NCBI GenBank assembly: GCA_045580105.1
Contig: JAZNNH010000034.1
Span: 1 to 47,839 of the forward strand
Origin: RGIG5579 sp045580105
GTDB lineage: Bacteria > Bacillota > Clostridia > Oscillospirales > SIG627
Length of the DNA: 47,839 bases
Direction of reading: 5' to 3'
Position 1 is the stretch's first letter, and each line of letters opens with the position of its first letter. Positions 7,334 through 16,296 of this stretch are shown here, one piece after another. The notes beneath the pieces were generated by a model. The model was not told where the DNA came from. It worked only from the letters and a program-made list of their open reading frames with translations, and did not search any database. The translations under genes were made by a program, and so were the position numbers.

Positions 7334-8446
7334 TCACCTTATGATTTCCTTTAATATCGTTACAAATTCGTCTGCTTCTTCGAGCGTGTTCTCGCCGGAA
7401 AACGAAAGTCGGATCGTGCAATCCGCGCACTTTTCCGAAAGCCCGAAGTTCTTTAAAACGGGGCTTTTTCCCTTATGCGAGGAGCAGGCACTGCCGGACG
7501 ATACGAACACGTCCCGTTCCGAAAGGGCGTGAAGCAGCACCTCGGAGCGAAACGGCGTTACCTGCAGGGACAGCACGTGGTGCGAGGGGTTGTGGGGAAG
7601 ATTGGGGATCACGCGCGCGTCGTGCGCAAGACCGGCGAGGATCCGTTCCTTGACCTGTCGCATCCGTTCTGCGTTGGCGGAAAGATTCTTCTGCGCGAGC
7701 TCGCACGCCTTTCCCATCGCAACGATGCCGGGAAGGTTTTCCGTTCCCGAACGCACGCCCCTTTCCTGACCGCCGCCCAAAAGAAGCGGGGGCAAGGTAA
7801 GACCTTTTTTGACGTACAGTGCGCCGACCCCTTTGGGGCCGTGGATTTTATGAGAAGAAATCGCCATAAAATCAATGCCCGTTTGCGCAGGAATAATGCG
7901 CTGCTTGCCGTAGGTCTGAACGGCGTCGCAAAAGACGAGGCACGCGGGGTTTTTGCGCTTGACGATGCGCGAGACAGCGGCAACGTCGTAAATTGCGCCG
8001 GTTTCGTTATTGGTGTGCATGATCGCCGCTAAAATGGTTTTTTCGTTGGCCTCTTTTTCAATCTCCTCTTCCGACAACCTGCCTGCGCGGGTGGAAAGTC
8101 GGATGACATCAAAGCCGTCTTTCTCCAGCTTTTTCATCACTTCCTCGACGGCGGGGTGCTCCGAATCCGTTGTGAGGATGCGGTTTCCTCGGCGCGCCAT
8201 TTTCGCGACGGCACCCAGAATCCCCAAATTGTCCGCTTCCGTACCGCCCGAAGTGAAGACGATCTCATCTTCCCGCGCCAGAAGGGTTTTTGCGACAAGC
8301 GCCCTTGCCGCACGCATTCTCTTTTCCGCTTCAAAGCCCAATCGGTGAAGCGAAGAGGGATTGGCAAACAGCTCCAATTCCGCAAACAGAAGCGCCTTGA
8401 CCTCAGAAGACAGCGGGGTCGACGCTGCATTATCAAAATAAATCAT
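7334..8446 (-). CDS. Cysteine desulfurase (NifS/IscS-like, ThiI partner)
   Basis: 370 residues, PLP fold type I. MIYFDNAASTP opens the protein, FTSGGTEADNLGI and the SSHKIHGPKG block with the PLP lysine sit in the middle, and the active cysteine is in SSGSACSSHKGKSP (about residue 320). It takes sulfur from L-cysteine to give alanine and a persulfide. Direct coupling to thiI (4-bp gap) marks it as the dedicated donor for 4-thiouridine in tRNA rather than an Fe-S cluster enzyme, as known for NifZ in Bacillus; this role is inferred. GAGGAC precedes the ATG. Copy B of the intergenic repeat lies directly upstream and separates it from topB. Confidence 0.93.
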   Translation of the reverse strand: MIYFDNAASTPLSSEVKALLFAELELFANPSSLHRLGFEAEKRMRAARALVAKTLLAREDEIVFTSGGTEADNLGILGAVAKMARRGNRILTTDSEHPAVEEVMKKLEKDGFDVIRLSTRAGRLSEEEIEKEANEKTILAAIMHTNNETGAIYDVAAVSRIVKRKNPACLVFCDAVQTYGKQRIIPAQTGIDFMAISSHKIHGPKGVGALYVKKGLTLPPLLLGGGQERGVRSGTENLPGIVAMGKACELAQKNLSANAERMRQVKERILAGLAHDARVIPNLPHNPSHHVLSLQVTPFRSEVLLHALSERDVFVSSGSACSSHKGKSPVLKNFGLSEKCADCTIRLSFSGENTLEEADEFVTILKEIIR

Positions 8447-8457
8447 AATGTCCTCCT

Positions 8458-8577
8458 CTTACTTTCTTTTGAAAAAGAAAGTTTGACAAAGAAAACTTCA
8501 TAATGGGGTTACAGAAGCATTTCCCCATTTCGAAAGTTTTTGGAAGTTTGAAACTTTTTTTCAAAAAGGTTTCGAGC
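8458..8577 (-). repeat. Modular intergenic repeat, copy B
   Basis: The shortest copy, placed after the 3' end of topB and oriented like it. On the minus strand: hairpin GAAACCTTTTTGAAAAAAAG then TTTCAAACTTCC and AAAAACTTTCG, one unit with CCCATTATGAAGTTTTCTTTG, and the closing hairpin of ACTTTCTTTT with AAAAGAAAGT. A separate stem GTGGGAC/GTCCCAC (8583-8600) stands between it and topB. Confidence 0.7.
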
Positions 8578-8616
8578 AGGGCGTGGGACAGCCGTCCCAC
8601 AACCAAATCCAAACCA

Positions 8617-10698
8617 TTAAAACACAAACGAAATCTTTCCGTCGGGCTCCAGCTTCAGCGACGCGGAAAAGGCGTTGCCGGTTCTGGGGGAAACAAAGCC
8701 GGAGAGAAGCTCGGTCTTGCCTTGCGAAAGAAGAAGCCGCGCCTGTGAAATGGGAATGGGCTTAGAACAAATGGAAAGATTGATGCGGAACTTGCATCCG
8801 TCCTTAAAGCCACTGCAGCCGTAGGAAAATTTTCCTTTCAAAACCTTTTGTCCGCACAAAGGACAGATGCCGACCTCATCTTTATAAAAGCCGGTGCTGT
8901 TTTCCCCTGCGGCATCCTCGGAAAAGACGCGCGCGATCTCGGAGCGCGCAATTTCCACTGCCCCTTCCACATCCAGCTCCTTGCGGAAAACCTGTTTGAG
9001 CGCTTTGCCCGTGGTCACGGTTTTGAATTTATCCATTTGAATACCCATCACGGAAAGCTGTTCAATGAGATATTTCCCCTCGGGCAAAATGGTATACACG
9101 TCTTTTTTCAGTTCGATGTACTTGGAATTTCTCGCATTTTCGATAATTCCGGTTCGCGTCGCTTCCGTGCCCAGCTCCAAGCCCTCGAACATGGCTTTGT
9201 AATCGGTTTCATCGTCCATTTCGTCTTCTTCGGCTTTTTGCTTTTCTTCGCGAAACGGATTTTTCAGATAATTGTTCAGTGTTTCAATGGTATAGTGCTT
9301 GGGCGGAGAAGTTTCCTTTTCCCGAACGGCAAAGTTTGCGGGGAACGGGTCGCCCACCTTCAGATCGGGCAGGATTTTATCGTTTCGGGGGGCATCGTCA
9401 AAGCGCGTCCAGCCCTCTTCCAAAATGATATTGCCTTTGAGAACGAATTCCTCCAAATCCCCGCACGCCACGGTCATTTCCGTTTTCTCGCACACGCAGG
9501 GCTTGGCGCAGAACACCGCCACAAAGCGGCGCAGGATCGCCTGATACACCTTCTTTTCCTCTTCGGAAAGGGCATCCTTTGCGGGAATTTTAAAGGTCGG
9601 CGTCAAGGCGGAGTGGGATTCGATTTTACGGTCGTCGAAAATGGTCTTTTTGTCTTTGAATTCCACCGGATATCCGATTTCGGACAAATTCGAAAGGATT
9701 TTTTTCATTTTCTCCTTTTCGGCGGTGGCAAGATATTCGGAGTTGGTTCGCGGATAGGTCACAAAGCCCTTTTCGTAAAGACCCTGCACGAGTTTCAAGG
9801 AAACGTCCATCGGCATTTTATACTTTTTGCCCAAGGCATTCTGCAATTTCGACAAAGAATAGAGCTTGCCGGGGCCCAGCGTATCCTTTTTGGACTTGCG
9901 GCTTTTCACCACGCACGGCACGGCGTTGAGCATATCGGCATACGCCTGTGCTTTTTCCTTTTCCTCTTTGGAAAACTTTTGTTTGCTCACAATTTCCGGT
10001 GCTCCCTCTTCTTTGGAGGAGATGCCGTAATAGAGTTCAGGCACGAAGCGCTCGATTGCCATATCACGGTCGTAAATCGCCTTCACGATCGGAACAATGA
10101 CCCTGCCCACGCGCAGCAGCGTTCCGGTTTTCAAGGTAGCAAAGCGCGTCAGATTCACCCCGTAAAGCCAGTCGATATAGGTTCTGGCAAAGCCCTCGGA
10201 AGCAAGGTTATCATATTCGGTTTCGGGTTTCAAATCCGCCAGCGCGGCGCGCACCGTTTCCGCGGTCTGATCGGGAAGCCAAAGCCGCAAAAGGGGTTTT
10301 TGAAGCTGCCCTGCGTGTTGCAGGATCAAGCGAACGATGATCTCTCCCTCGCGATCCGCATCCCCCGCATTGACGATCGCGCTGACGTCCTCGCGATGAC
10401 AGAGCGTGCGAATGATCTCAAACTGCTCCCGCACACCGGCGTCCGCCTGCCCCCCTTTTTCCTTGCGAAGCGAAAAGCGGAACGAGGACGGAAAACAGGG
10501 AAGATTTTCCATCGACCAGCGGCCGGATTCGGTTTTTCCCGTGTAATCTTCAATGTCGCAAAGGGAAAAGAGGTGACCGAATGCCCACGTCACCAAATAC
10601 CCCTCTCCCTCTAAATATCCCTTTCTTCGGGAAAGCGTGCCGATGGCAGATGCGATGTTACGGGCAAGACTGGGCTTTTCCGCAATGATCAGAACCAT
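8617..10698 (-). CDS. topB: DNA topoisomerase III (type IA)
   Basis: 693 residues, full length for Firmicutes TopB. The TOPRIM domain opens with MVLIIAEKPSLARNIA and holds NAGDADREGE (the metal-binding Asp-x-Asp and Glu). The active-site tyrosine is in VTYPRTNSEYLA (about residue 320). A C-terminal zinc ribbon-like module has CPLCGQKVLKG and CSGFKDGCKF, about residues 620-650. The enzyme relaxes negative supercoils and decatenates DNA by single-strand passage. A promoter of its own faces the divergent DUF1934 operon. TopB-like proteins are also carried on conjugative elements, but no transfer genes are nearby, so this is probably the chromosomal copy. Confidence 0.93.
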   Translation of the reverse strand: MVLIIAEKPSLARNIASAIGTLSRRKGYLEGEGYLVTWAFGHLFSLCDIEDYTGKTESGRWSMENLPCFPSSFRFSLRKEKGGQADAGVREQFEIIRTLCHREDVSAIVNAGDADREGEIIVRLILQHAGQLQKPLLRLWLPDQTAETVRAALADLKPETEYDNLASEGFARTYIDWLYGVNLTRFATLKTGTLLRVGRVIVPIVKAIYDRDMAIERFVPELYYGISSKEEGAPEIVSKQKFSKEEKEKAQAYADMLNAVPCVVKSRKSKKDTLGPGKLYSLSKLQNALGKKYKMPMDVSLKLVQGLYEKGFVTYPRTNSEYLATAEKEKMKKILSNLSEIGYPVEFKDKKTIFDDRKIESHSALTPTFKIPAKDALSEEEKKVYQAILRRFVAVFCAKPCVCEKTEMTVACGDLEEFVLKGNIILEEGWTRFDDAPRNDKILPDLKVGDPFPANFAVREKETSPPKHYTIETLNNYLKNPFREEKQKAEEDEMDDETDYKAMFEGLELGTEATRTGIIENARNSKYIELKKDVYTILPEGKYLIEQLSVMGIQMDKFKTVTTGKALKQVFRKELDVEGAVEIARSEIARVFSEDAAGENSTGFYKDEVGICPLCGQKVLKGKFSYGCSGFKDGCKFRINLSICSKPIPISQARLLLSQGKTELLSGFVSPRTGNAFSASLKLEPDGKISFVF

Positions 10699-10737
10699 TT
10701 GACCTCTCCTTTCCCTCGGCTTTTTTCTAACCCATTC

Positions 10738-10766
10738 AGTATATCACACCTTTCTTTGTTTTTCAA
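10738..10766 (-). promoter_or_regulatory. Sigma-A promoter of topB
   Basis: Minus strand TTGAAA and TATACT with a 17-bp spacer, about 40 bp before the topB start. It stands back to back with the promoter at 10775-10803. Confidence 0.75.
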
Positions 10767-10774
10767 CTGTTTCA

Positions 10775-10803
10775 TTGACTGAAACGGGTTTTCGTGCTAT
10801 ACT
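10775..10803 (+). promoter_or_regulatory. Sigma-A promoter of DUF1934 operon
   Basis: TTGACT and TATACT with a 17-bp spacer, 28 bp before the GTG start. The -35 elements of this promoter and that of topB are only 8 bp apart, so the two polymerase sites overlap and may compete. Confidence 0.78.
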
Positions 10804-10831
10804 GGTCAAAACAAAAAAAGGAGGGCAAAGT

Positions 10832-11446
10832 GTGAATCGACCTTGCAAAATTTCGGTTGTCAGTACGCGCAAGCTGTCAGCCCTTTCTGCTCTCCCGCAA
10901 ATCGATCTGCAAGACGTGGAAGAAGATTGGGAAGAAATCCTCCTGGAAGAAGGGATCGAGCCGACGGCAGAGCCCCTGCCAAGAGACTCGTTCCGGAACG
11001 ATTTGCTTGAGCCGGAGGAAAGGGATCTATCCACCACGCTGACCGCCTACGGCATCCTTTCCAAGGAAGAGGACGGATCGGTACGCGTCAGCTACGAGGA
11101 TTCCGAAATCACGGGTCTGCAAGGGTGTCTGACCACCTTTTGTTTTACTGCCACGGGCATGCTCATCCTGCTGCGCCGCGGCACGGTGAAAACCTGTATG
11201 GTGTTTGAACACGCCCACCGTCATCTTTGCGATTACGGCGCCGCCGAGGGAATCCCGTCGGTGGTGCTCCACACCCACAGTCTTCAGTCCGATTTATCCG
11301 AGGACGGCGGCGAGATCTGCGTCGATTACAGCGTCGAAATCCGCGGCACGCTGACCGAAAAAAACCGACTGTCCCTGACGGTCGAGCCGATCGGCCGAAG
11401 CGAAGCCCTTTTTGAAAACGAAACCAAAGGAGCGTTTGATCTGTGA
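10832..11446 (+). CDS. YwiB-like beta-barrel protein (DUF1934)
   Basis: 204 residues. Start set at GTG 10832, which follows AAGGAGGGCAAAGT; the open frame upstream lacks a ribosome site and overlaps the promoter. The C-terminal 140 residues have the DUF1934/YwiB pattern: VRVSYEDSEITGLQGCLTTFCF, MLILLRRG, MVFEHAHRHLCDYG, then IPSVVLHTHSLQSDL and ICVDYSVEIRGTL, which in homologues form a closed calycin-like barrel. An acidic N-terminal extension of about 60 residues (many Glu and Asp) precedes it. The molecular function of the family is unknown. It is the first gene of a five-gene operon; its stop overlaps the start of the lipoprotein gene. Confidence 0.8.
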   Translation: MNRPCKISVVSTRKLSALSALPQIDLQDVEEDWEEILLEEGIEPTAEPLPRDSFRNDLLEPEERDLSTTLTAYGILSKEEDGSVRVSYEDSEITGLQGCLTTFCFTATGMLILLRRGTVKTCMVFEHAHRHLCDYGAAEGIPSVVLHTHSLQSDLSEDGGEICVDYSVEIRGTLTEKNRLSLTVEPIGRSEALFENETKGAFDL

Positions 11447-11934
11447 AAACAAAATTTCTTGCCATCTGTTTGCTGTTTCTCCTCCTGCTCTCCGGCTGCG
11501 CAAAAGCCGAGGAAACGGGATCGGAGGGGCGCACCTTTCGCGCCGGCGGCTTGGAAATCGTTCTCGACACCTCGTTTGCCGAGGCGTACGCGGACGGCTA
11601 CGAGGGATGCTACACCTCCGAGCACGTGGACGTGTTCATCCTCAAAGAAAACTTTTCTCTGTCAGAGGAACTGAAGAGCATGTCCCTTTCCGACTACGCC
11701 ACGGCAATGATTCAGGGAAACTCCCTTTCCGGCAGCAAGCTGAAAGAGGACGGAGACTTGGTTTACTTTGACTATCAAATCACCCTCGCGACAGGCAAGT
11801 TTTGCTACGTTTCCTATCTGTATAAAACCGAAAAAGCGTTTTGGACCGTGCAATTTGCCGTTCCCGAACTGTACCGCGAGCAGCTCAAAACGTCCCTTTC
11901 CCAATGGGCAAGGAGCGTAAGCTTTTACGAATAA
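11443..11934 (+). CDS. Hypothetical lipoprotein
   Basis: 163 residues. A lipobox LLSGC at 16-20 after a hydrophobic leader makes it a lipoprotein. The mature part is a compact alpha/beta domain: GGLEIVLDTSFAE, VDVFILKENF, YATAMIQGN, DLVYFDYQI, CYVSYLYKTEKAFWTVQFA, a pattern found in PsbP-like or Mog1-like folds of small Gram-positive lipoproteins; this fold assignment is a guess from strand order. The GTG start overlaps the previous stop (GTGA), with AAAGGAG 12 bases upstream. Part of the 10832-15062 operon, so it probably acts at the outer face of the membrane together with its neighbours. Confidence 0.7.
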   Translation: MKTKFLAICLLFLLLLSGCAKAEETGSEGRTFRAGGLEIVLDTSFAEAYADGYEGCYTSEHVDVFILKENFSLSEELKSMSLSDYATAMIQGNSLSGSKLKEDGDLVYFDYQITLATGKFCYVSYLYKTEKAFWTVQFAVPELYREQLKTSLSQWARSVSFYE

Positions 11935-11959
11935 ACCAAGTAAGAAAGCGGAGGGTAAT

Positions 11960-13408
11960 ATGGAAGCGACCAATTCATCCCGAGCACCCAAAAAAAGCGC
12001 CACCCGTGGCAGCGGGCTTTTTCTTCTTCTGACCGCATCTTTATTCCTGCTGACGCTCTTCGGGCTCCTCTCCTGCCTTTCCGTGGGCGGCAGCTTGGAA
12101 AGCGCTGTGGAAAAAACGAAAACACGGCTCGAAAAGCAGGAGCGCGATCTTCTGTTTCTCTTCGACTGTCTGGAAGACGGCGGGCTTTCCTTGGAGGGAG
12201 AGGGCATTCACGCAAGCTGGAACGCCGATCTTCCCGAGAGGGGCTCTTTGGTGCTGACGGAAAACAAAGACACCTTCGGCTATTATCTGACCGGCGACAC
12301 CGTTACCGTCAACATTCCCTTTCTGTTTGAACACGCCAAAAGCGGCGCGCGCCGAGGAAGTGCCGTGCTGGAAAAGAGCGTGTTTTCCACCGAAGGGTTA
12401 CGTCGTGAACACCGCGCGCTCGCCCTGACCCTTTCCGCGCTGTCCGATCCCTCGCTTTGGGAAAACGAGCCCCTTTTCGACGGCTTGGAAACCGTTTTTC
12501 AAAAAGCGCGCCCTGCGCCGGAAAAGGAAAAGGGCTTTGACTGGGAGGAGCACGATCTTACCTGCACGAAAATTACCTATTCCTTTGACTCCGAGGCGCT
12601 GGTGCGCAGCATCAACGCACTGGCAAAAGAGGGCAAAAACGAAGCGTTCCGAGAAAGTTTCTTGGCGTTTGCGGGGCTCGCTCGTGCCCTTTGCGATCAC
12701 CCCCTTTCGGAAAAAGACGCGGCAAAGATAGACGGCTTTTTGACCGGACAAAGCGAGGATTTTAACACGCTTTCCGCCCAAATGGGAAAAAGTGACAGCT
12801 TCGCCACCCTCTCCTTCTTTGAAAAGGGCGGCTATCTTGCCGGCGCAAGCGGAACGTGGCGCATCGGCACGCAAGGCGGTTCGTTTTCCCTTTATCTGGG
12901 AAGCGGCGCGAAGCGCGAAGACCGCACCTTTTCCCTTTCCTGTCTAAAAGACGACAAGGAAATGCTCTCTCTGACCCTGTCCGACCGCATCACCGATGAC
13001 TCCGAACAGGCGTTTATCCGCGAATTTGATTTTTCTCTGTCCGACCAAAGCGGATTTTGGCGCGACACAGAAAAGCCCGAACAAACCGTGTTGTTCCGCT
13101 ATTCTTGGGGCCGCGAAAAGGGAGATTTGGGCTTGAAAATCCTCTTGCCGGAGGAAGAAATCAACTTCCGTGCCTCCCTTGAAAGCTACAACAGGGGAAG
13201 CGGTGCGGTTTTGCTGCTCAAACGCATCGAAGAAAACCGCAAGAATCTCTTGGCGGGGAAAGAAGTGCGCATCACCCTTTCCGACCGCGACAAGGTAGCG
13301 GCACCGCCGAGTGCGAAAGAACCCTTATTCCCGAAACCGGAAGAGCGCGAATCGCTTCAGTCGCTCTTTTCCCAAAATTACCAAGCAAGGTTCGGTGAAG
13401 CGTCATGA
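11960..13408 (+). CDS. Membrane-anchored protein of unknown function
   Basis: 482 residues, unrecognised. A short basic N-terminus is followed by one strong helix (about residues 17-40, LFLLLTASLFLLTLFGLLS), a coiled-coil-like stretch (ESAVEKTKTRLEKQERDL) and a long outside domain. This domain is rich in beta strands with repeated short pieces such as SFSLYLGSG, RTFSLSCLKDD and MLSLTLSDRI, suggesting a large beta-sheet structure. A strong ribosome site (GGAGGGTAAT) precedes the ATG. Its last four bases overlap the glycosyltransferase gene. Length, topology and context suggest a surface component working with a glycosyltransferase, but no function can be assigned. Confidence 0.65.
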   Translation: MEATNSSRAPKKSATRGSGLFLLLTASLFLLTLFGLLSCLSVGGSLESAVEKTKTRLEKQERDLLFLFDCLEDGGLSLEGEGIHASWNADLPERGSLVLTENKDTFGYYLTGDTVTVNIPFLFEHAKSGARRGSAVLEKSVFSTEGLRREHRALALTLSALSDPSLWENEPLFDGLETVFQKARPAPEKEKGFDWEEHDLTCTKITYSFDSEALVRSINALAKEGKNEAFRESFLAFAGLARALCDHPLSEKDAAKIDGFLTGQSEDFNTLSAQMGKSDSFATLSFFEKGGYLAGASGTWRIGTQGGSFSLYLGSGAKREDRTFSLSCLKDDKEMLSLTLSDRITDDSEQAFIREFDFSLSDQSGFWRDTEKPEQTVLFRYSWGREKGDLGLKILLPEEEINFRASLESYNRGSGAVLLLKRIEENRKNLLAGKEVRITLSDRDKVAAPPSAKEPLFPKPEERESLQSLFSQNYQARFGEAS

Positions 13409-14454
13409 AAGCCAGCATCATCATTCCCGTTTATAATGCGCAGGCGCTGATTGAATCCGCCGTGCGTTCCATTACCGACACCCCACCCCCCTTTGATTTT
13501 GAAATCCTTGCCGTGGACGACGGCTCGCGCGATGCGTCGCTTGACGTCCTGCGGGCTCTGGCACAAAAAATTCCCCGGCTTCGCGTCATTTCCGTGCCCA
13601 ATTCCGGCCCTGCCGGCGCACGAAATCACGGACTGGACGCCGCGAGGGGCGAGTGGATTCTCTTCCTTGACAGCGACGACGCCTTCGAGCCGGGCGCGAT
13701 TGAAAAAGCTGTTACCCTGTGCGAAGAACAAAAGGTCCAAATTCTCATTTTCGGATATAAGCTCATCCAAGACAAACAAGAATATCCCTATTCCTACCCC
13801 GACACGCTCCTTGCAAGCCCGAAAGAAAAGGACGCGCATTTGGCAACGCTGTATCGGGCGAATATGCTCAATCAGGTTTGGGGAAAGGTGTTTTCCCGCA
13901 AACTACTGGAAGAGGACGCCATCCGCTTCCCCCACGCCCTTTGGGGCGAGGACCGACTGTTCTTCTTCTCCGCTTGGCAGAAGGCAGAGCGCATCGCGTG
14001 TTCGCGCGAGCCGCTTTATCGCTACGTGCAAAACGAAGGGAGTCTGATCACACGCTTTGTGGCGGAAAAACCCGATCTTTGTCTTACCATTCACCGCCGC
14101 GTTTCGGCGCTGGCAAAGGAGAGCACCCCCGAAGATCGCAAGATTTTTTCGTATATGTACCGAAAGAGCTTGCTCTCGTGTCTTTCTTCCCTTTTTTCCC
14201 CGTCGTGTCCCCTGACGGGCACGGAAAAGCGCCGCTTCGTCAAAGCCGTGCTCTCGCAAGACGCGCTTAACGAGGCGCGTGACGTTCCCGAGGACGCCGG
14301 ACGGTCCTTTTTGATTCTCAATCGCGTTCTGCAAACGGGCAACGTCACGGCAAATCTCGTTGCCGCGTGGGCGGTGGCACGTACCTCCCGCGTTTTGCCT
14401 AATTTGTTCCGAAAAGCCAAACACGCTTACAACAAAGGAGAAAAACAAACGTGA
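13405..14454 (+). CDS. Family 2 glycosyltransferase
   Basis: 349 residues. The GT-A domain occupies the first 220 residues: IIIPVYNAQALIESAVRSI, ILAVDDGSRDASL, NSGPAGARNHGLDAARGEW and the metal-binding LDSDD at about 91-95, then WGKVFSRKLLEE and LWGEDRLFFF, typical of GT2 enzymes that decorate exopolysaccharide or cell-wall polymers. No membrane helix, so it acts at the cytosolic face. It is translationally coupled on both sides (ATGA upstream and GTGA downstream). The donor and acceptor sugars cannot be read from sequence. Confidence 0.88.
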   Translation: MKASIIIPVYNAQALIESAVRSITDTPPPFDFEILAVDDGSRDASLDVLRALAQKIPRLRVISVPNSGPAGARNHGLDAARGEWILFLDSDDAFEPGAIEKAVTLCEEQKVQILIFGYKLIQDKQEYPYSYPDTLLASPKEKDAHLATLYRANMLNQVWGKVFSRKLLEEDAIRFPHALWGEDRLFFFSAWQKAERIACSREPLYRYVQNEGSLITRFVAEKPDLCLTIHRRVSALAKESTPEDRKIFSYMYRKSLLSCLSSLFSPSCPLTGTEKRRFVKAVLSQDALNEARDVPEDAGRSFLILNRVLQTGNVTANLVAAWAVARTSRVLPNLFRKAKHAYNKGEKQT

Positions 14455-15062
14455 AAACATTTTTCAAGAAGCTGAAATCCGGTATGCTGCTCTGTGCACT
14501 CCTTTCCATCCTTTTGGGTCTGATCCTTGTTTTGATTCCGGAGATGATGGAAACCACGCTGCGTTATCTGTTGGGCGGCGGGCTGACCCTCTTCGGCGTT
14601 GCGGAAGTGGTTTTCGTCTTCGTGCGTCCGGACGGGCTCAAGTCCTGCAGCAGAATGGTGCCCGGTGTTTTGTGTCTGGCGGTGGGGCTTGTGTTTCTGT
14701 TCCGCTTCGACACCTTCTTTGCCCTCGTTTGGACCTTGCTGGGGATGGCAATTCTCATCGACGCGGTGTATAAGCTCCAATACGCCTTTGAATTAAAGGC
14801 GTGCTTTGTTTCCCTCTGGTGGGTGGGACTGCTCACTGCCATTTTGGCGCTCATTTTCGCCGCCGTTCTCATCCTTCAGCCCTTTGCCGAAACCCGAGCA
14901 ATGGGAATCCTTTCCGGCGCGCTTGTGCTCGCAAACGGCGTTTTCGATCTGCTTTCCGTTGTGTTGATGAGTGTTTACGCAAAACAGCGCAGCACCTGTG
15001 CCACGGTCCTGATCCAAGATACAAACGCTCCTTCCCCGAAAAATGCGTTGAAAAAGCAATAA
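14451..15062 (+). CDS. DUF308/HdeD-type membrane protein
   Basis: 203 residues with six hydrophobic helices in three similar pairs, for example LLSILLGLILVLIPEMMETTL, YLLGGGLTLFGVAEVVFVF and LLTAILALIFAAVLILQPF, ending ALVLANGVFDLLSVVL. The pairs with a conserved proline-containing loop match the short repeats of the HdeD/DUF308 family. The GTG start overlaps the glycosyltransferase stop. It closes the operon. Family members are linked to stress tolerance in a few bacteria; function here is unknown. Confidence 0.75.
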   Translation: MKTFFKKLKSGMLLCALLSILLGLILVLIPEMMETTLRYLLGGGLTLFGVAEVVFVFVRPDGLKSCSRMVPGVLCLAVGLVFLFRFDTFFALVWTLLGMAILIDAVYKLQYAFELKACFVSLWWVGLLTAILALIFAAVLILQPFAETRAMGILSGALVLANGVFDLLSVVLMSVYAKQRSTCATVLIQDTNAPSPKNALKKQ

Positions 15063-15133
15063 GGATTCGAAATTTCACACTTTTTTGGTGATAAGGCACA
15101 AAAAAAAGAAGAATTTTTGGTAAAACAATAGAA

Positions 15134-15162
15134 TTGCAAATTTTTACACAATCTTATATAAT
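15134..15162 (+). promoter_or_regulatory. Sigma-A promoter of surface-protein gene
   Basis: TTGCAA and perfect TATAAT with a 17-bp spacer in an AT-rich upstream region (15065-15200), 40 bp before the start codon. Confidence 0.78.
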
Positions 15163-15202
15163 AAAATAAGCTTATTCAAGTTTTATTTTTTAGGAGGTTC
15201 TT

Positions 15203-16210
15203 ATGGCAAATCAAGAAGAAAAGATCATCCCCGAAGCCGAAGAGGCAAAGGTGGAAGAAACCGCTACTCCCGAAGTAAAAACCGAAGAAAAGAAAGCACC
15301 GAAAAAGGCAAACGGTAAGGTGCTTGGCATCGTAGCCGCTGCTGTGGCAGGCGTTGCAGTCATTGCTCTTCTCGTTATCGCTCTCGTTTCCGGAAGCAGC
15401 GCAATTTCTGCATTCAAAGCAGAAGATTACGAAAAAGCATACAACGCATCCAAGATGGCTTGGTTTATGAACGGTTCCGACAAAGATACCATCAAAGTGG
15501 GTTACATTCAGAACGTGCTCTGCAAAGAAGGCGCTTTCTACGAAGCGTATGAACTGCTCGAAAAGGCCGGTCTTTCCGAAAAGGAAAAAGAAAAAGTTTA
15601 CGAGAAGAACGGCAACCTCGCTATGTGTAAAAAAGGTCAGATCGCAACCTTCGGCACCCTTGATACCGAACCCGTTGAATGGCTCGTTTTGGACGTAAAG
15701 ACCGTGAAGATCGACGGCAAAAAGCGCGCTCAGGCCCTTTTGATGACCAAAGACATCATCGGCACCTCCGTTGGTTGGGGTGAAGGCACCAAATACAGCA
15801 AGAGCACCTTGCACGACTACTGCGACATCAACTTCAAATCTCAGTTCGCAATGAGTCTTACCAACGAACAGCAGAAATCCCTCTGCCAAACCAAGATCAA
15901 AACCGGCGACGACGAAGTAACCGCTTGGGCATTCGCTCCTTCCAAAGAAGACATCGAAACCTATCTGGTAGACGACATGGCTCAGTACATCGCCGCTGCT
16001 CCCACCAAGGGCGCAAAGGCATTCGGTGTTATCGGACCGGCTGCCAGCAAGTACGCTTCCTACTATCTGAGAGACTTGGGTAAAATATCCGGTGAAACCC
16101 AGTTCGCTTCCGGTGTCAACCACGAAGGCAAGATCAGTGACGGCTTTAACAAGGACAGCAAAGCAATCGGTGCACGTGTTTGCATCAACGTTGACTTGGG
16201 CGAAATCTAA
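15203..16210 (+). CDS. Membrane-anchored DUF6273-like protein, paralogue 1
   Basis: 335 residues. Residues 1-48 are acidic and cytosolic, with many Glu and Lys, followed by one helix (about 48-70, VLGIVAAAVAGVAVIALLVI). Outside lies a TPR-like helical pair (EDYEKAYNASKMA, GAFYEAYELLEKAG) and a C-terminal domain (about 135-335) with EWLVLDVKTV, QALLMTKDII, WAFAPSKEDIETYL, SYYLRDLG and a final ARVCINVDLG, which resembles the DUF6273 module of Clostridia surface proteins. The gene has a consensus promoter, a strong ribosome site (TAGGAGG) and codon use richer in GCT/AAA/GAA than its neighbours, suggesting high expression. It shares the C-terminal domain with the next gene. Confidence 0.72.
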   Translation: MANQEEKIIPEAEEAKVEETATPEVKTEEKKAPKKANGKVLGIVAAAVAGVAVIALLVIALVSGSSAISAFKAEDYEKAYNASKMAWFMNGSDKDTIKVGYIQNVLCKEGAFYEAYELLEKAGLSEKEKEKVYEKNGNLAMCKKGQIATFGTLDTEPVEWLVLDVKTVKIDGKKRAQALLMTKDIIGTSVGWGEGTKYSKSTLHDYCDINFKSQFAMSLTNEQQKSLCQTKIKTGDDEVTAWAFAPSKEDIETYLVDDMAQYIAAAPTKGAKAFGVIGPAASKYASYYLRDLGKISGETQFASGVNHEGKISDGFNKDSKAIGARVCINVDLGEI

Positions 16211-16222
16211 GAATTTTACAAC

Positions 16223-16255
16223 AAAGCGGCCTTGCTTCGGTGAGGTCGCTTTTTG
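16223..16255 (+). terminator. Terminator between paralogues
   Basis: Stem AAAGCGgCCT / AGGtCGCTTT with GC core and a following TTTTT, 12 bp after the stop. Confidence 0.75.
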
Positions 16256-16296
16256 TTACCGATTGTCAAATCGTTATGACATTAAGGAGATAAAAA

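Noticed and set aside
8848..10614. A 588-codon open frame on the plus strand antisense to topB
   Set aside because: It is the complement of a full-length, motif-complete topB. GC-biased third positions leave antisense frames open; its product is rich in Phe/His/Arg with no domain.
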